Assembly: GCA_017394925.1 (NCBI GenBank)
Contig: JAFPWQ010000179.1
Coordinates: 1-6,174, forward strand
From: Synergistaceae bacterium
GTDB lineage: Bacteria; Synergistota; Synergistia; Synergistales; Aminobacteriaceae
Length of the DNA stretch: 6,174 nucleotides
Direction of reading: 5' to 3'
Shown here: positions 5,369 to 6,174 of the stretch, one piece after another
Numbering within the stretch: the stretch's first letter is position 1
Layout: every line of letters begins with the position of its first letter
Notes under the pieces: generated by a model
The model's input: the letters and a program-made list of their open reading frames with translations, nothing else
Told to the model about the DNA's origin: nothing
Database searches by the model: none
Made by a program: the position numbers and the translations under genes

Positions 5369-6174
5369 GTAAGCTCTTCGCCTTTGAGATTTACGCTTAT
5401 CTTTGTGTCTTTATCATTCATTTTGCCTGACAGCATGAAGTCCGCAAGTTTATCTTCAAGCATTGACTGTATTGCGCGCTTTAACGGTCTTGCTCCGTAT
5501 TTGGGCTTGAAACCTTTTTCGAGTATCTTTGCTTTCACGTCATCAGAGACTTCAATTTTAACGCCCTTGTTATCGAGTCTTACTGATAAATCATCAAGCA
5601 TAGTGTCAATTATCTTCAGGAGATTATCACGCGATAAAGGCTTAAACACTGCAATCTCGTCAATACGATTCAGGAATTCCGGCCTGAAAAGTTTATTTGC
5701 TTCCTCAAGTATGATTGACTTACTGCGTTCCCAGTCTCTTTGTGTCTGACTGTCCGCACTCATTCCAAATCCTAATGAATTACCCTGCTGTGCTTCCTTT
5801 GCGCCTACGTTACTCGTCATGATGATAACCGTGTTCCTGAAATCAACTTTGCGGCCCTGTCCGTCCGTTAATTTTCCGTCATCGAGTACCTGAAGCAAAA
5901 TGTTAAATATTTCAGGATGTGCCTTCTCAATTTCGTCAAACAGGATAACGCTATAGGGTTTGCGTCTCACGAGTTCCGTTAATTTTCCGCCTGATTCATG
6001 TCCGACATAGCCGGGAGGAGCTCCGACTAACTTTGAGACTTCATGACGTTCCATGAATTCGCTCATGTCGATTCGGATCATTGCGTCCTCCTTGCCGAAT
6101 AAGAATCTCGCAAGACATCTCGCAAGTTCAGTTTTGCCCACACCAGTCGGCCCCATGAACAAGAAACTTCCGAT
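5350..6174 (-). CDS. clpC: ClpC ATPase, C-terminal part (second AAA+ domain; cut at right edge)
   Basis: ClpC is a cytoplasmic Hsp100 unfoldase that feeds proteins to the ClpP protease in stress response and regulated proteolysis. The 274 visible residues are the whole D2 AAA+ domain; a complete ClpC has about 800-850 residues, and the frame is open to the window edge (IGSFLFMGPTG). Visible motifs are Walker A GPTGVGKT (8-15), the pore-loop region GYVG (55-58), Walker B VILFDE (76-81), sensor 1 in TSNVGA (N122), the arginine finger in FLNRIDE (R170) and sensor 2 GARPLKR (227-233). NSLGFGM contains the LGF tripeptide (134-136) at the ClpP-docking loop; ClpB lacks this, so ClpB is excluded. I prefer ClpC over ClpA on overall similarity of the VGAPPGYVGHE.GG.LTE..RRKPYSV region, but the N-terminal domains would settle it. 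It overlaps azlC. Confidence 0.93.
   Translation of the reverse strand: MGSFLFMGPTGVGKTELARCLARFLFGKEDAMIRIDMSEFMERHEVSKLVGAPPGYVGHESGGKLTELVRRKPYSVILFDEIEKAHPEIFNILLQVLDDGKLTDGQGRKVDFRNTVIIMTSNVGAKEAQQGNSLGFGMSADSQTQRDWERSKSIILEEANKLFRPEFLNRIDEIAVFKPLSRDNLLKIIDTMLDDLSVRLDNKGVKIEVSDDVKAKILEKGFKPKYGARPLKRAIQSMLEDKLADFMLSGKMNDKDTKISVNLKGEELTCELTK

Noticed and set aside
5345..5749. Open frame on the plus strand opposite clpC (134 codons)
   Set aside because: It lies wholly antisense to the conserved ClpC domain, has serine-rich shadow composition and no ribosome binding site.
5864..5989. Exact 15-base repeat TCCGTTAATTTTCCG at 5864-5878 and 5975-5989
   Set aside because: The copies are 111 bases apart, in frame, and both encode the conserved GKLT of ClpC; shared codon choice explains them.

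Overview
This is a compact, coding-dense stretch of bacterial chromosome of roughly 40% G+C (judged by eye), with no RNA gene, CRISPR array or mobile element that I can see. The taxon cannot be named from the window alone. A ClpC-type Hsp100 with a ClpP-docking loop, strong AGGAGG-like ribosome binding sites and a predicted exported protein would fit a low-to-mid G+C member of Clostridia, Synergistota or a relative; this is inference.

Left block, minus strand (3059 down to 1): a tightly packed five-gene unit. In transcription order it holds a UPF0104/YbhN-type lysylphosphatidylglycerol-synthase-like membrane protein, an isoprenylcysteine-carboxylmethyltransferase-like (ICMT/PEMT) membrane methyltransferase, an acidic protein of unknown function, a GtrA-family membrane protein, and the N-terminal 120 residues of an adenine deaminase that runs off the left edge. 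Gaps range from an 8-base overlap to 19 bases, so co-transcription is very likely. Three of the five are envelope or lipid-type membrane proteins; the adenine deaminase is metabolically unrelated and probably a passenger. The first gene appears to start at a TTG codon with a perfect GGAGG at 9 bases, not at the much longer ATG frame that would invade the divergent gene.

Middle block, plus strand (3121 to 4348): after a 61-base divergent promoter region, a signal-peptide protein of unknown function and then a HIT-family nucleotide-binding protein. A hairpin followed by seven T residues ends this unit.

Right block, minus strand (6174 down to 4402): the C-terminal part of ClpC (second AAA+ domain), overlapping azlC by 19 bases, which overlaps azlD by 14 bases. 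AzlC and AzlD together form a branched-chain amino acid exporter. This unit converges on the HIT gene, and the T-run of the HIT terminator reaches into the azlD stop codon.

I do not see a clear new defence or mobile system. The parts most worth a second look are the two unrecognised proteins (761-1432 and 3121-3876), the shared palindromic -10 box between the divergent units, and the unusual clpC-azlC-azlD overlap.
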